This document shows positions 6,062 to 6,170 of a DNA stretch of 6,170 bases, one piece after another. The notes below the pieces were generated by a model. That model saw only the letters and a program-made list of their open reading frames with translations. It made no database searches and was not told the DNA's origin. Both the position numbers and the translations under genes were made by a program. The stretch lies in the NCBI GenBank assembly GCA_043762265.1, contig JAYUMV010000531.1, forward strand, positions 1-6,170. Reading direction: 5' to 3'. The stretch's first letter is position 1; each line of letters begins with the position of its first letter. The stretch comes from JANXLO01 sp043762265 (GTDB lineage Bacteria > Armatimonadota > Chthonomonadetes > Chthonomonadales > Chthonomonadaceae).

Positions 6062-6170
6062 TCCGAACCTGGTTCCGTACCATGAGAGACGGTTTCGCCG
6101 GAAACATTCTCCACTGATTCTATACGTACGACAGAGTCGTCTTGACTGCGGTCTTCTTCAGCCTCGGCGT
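6058..6170 (-). CDS. nusA: C-terminal end of an acidic-tailed protein, probably transcription factor NusA
   Basis: The last 36 codons of a gene that continues past the right edge. The visible residues begin AEAEEDRSQDDSVV and end HGTEPGSE before TGA (6060-6058): an acidic, low-complexity tail with no conserved domain. The other two minus frames close quickly at the edge (within about 17 codons). NusA, the RNA polymerase pausing, termination and antitermination factor, normally precedes ylxR and infB and often ends in an acidic tail, so position and composition suggest nusA. The identification rests on context only. The last coding codons carry the 15-base sequence also found in the ylxR tail. 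Confidence 0.55.
   Translation of the reverse strand, partial: AEAEEDRSQDDSVVRIESVENVSGETVSHGTEPGSE
6061..6075. repeat. 15-base repeat, copy B, at the end of the upstream gene
   Basis: Exact match to 5383-5397, encoding EPGSE as the final residues before the stop codon. Contains GAACC-T-GGTTC, a 5-bp inverted repeat. Confidence 0.8.

Noticed and set aside
5437..6117. 226-codon plus-strand open frame across ylxR and the gap
   Set aside because: It is antisense to the well-supported ylxR, has no motif or ribosome-binding site, and its part in the gap is low-complexity (Arg/Ser/Thr-rich).

Overview
The window is a single minus-strand stretch of the conserved bacterial transcription/translation cluster. 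Read in the direction of transcription (right to left), the order is: the 3' end of a gene with an acidic tail, probably nusA; ylxR; infB; ylxP (DUF503); rbfA; nrnA (DHH phosphoesterase); truB; and the 5' end of ribF, cut by the left edge. No convincing gene lies on the plus strand. I see no tRNA, rRNA, insertion sequence, CRISPR array or phage-like gene.

The order nusA-ylxR-infB-ylxP-rbfA-nrnA-truB-ribF is typical of Gram-positive bacteria and related deep lineages (Bacillota, Chloroflexota, Armatimonadota, Deinococcota). Proteobacteria usually lack ylxP and nrnA at this locus. The DNA is GC-rich by eye, IF-2 is short (652 aa), and the L7Ae-like ylxQ gene often found between ylxR and infB is missing. 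I would guess a GC-rich Terrabacteria-type organism, perhaps Armatimonadota or a neighbour. This assignment is weak because no 16S or other marker is present.

Layout: 1-368 ribF N-terminal half; 410-1366 truB; 1367-1532 a gap with a 7-bp hairpin; 1533-2513 nrnA, overlapping rbfA (2510-2914) by ATGA; 2950-3237 ylxP, whose ribosome-binding site touches a hairpin; 3297-5255 infB; 5320-5694 ylxR; 5695-6057 an unusually long 363-bp gap inside the cluster; 6058-6170 the acidic C-terminal tail of the upstream gene.

The genes share one theme: making and running the ribosome. IF-2 places initiator tRNA, RbfA matures the 30S subunit, TruB makes pseudouridine 55 in tRNA, and NusA and YlxR work on RNA polymerase or RNA. 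NrnA recycles short RNA fragments and pAp, and RibF makes FMN and FAD. This is mostly an ordinary core-genome region. The points worth a second look are the long nusA-ylxR gap, a 15-base sequence shared in frame by the tails of the upstream gene and ylxR, and two intergenic hairpins. I found no evidence of a new defence, mobile or biosynthetic system.
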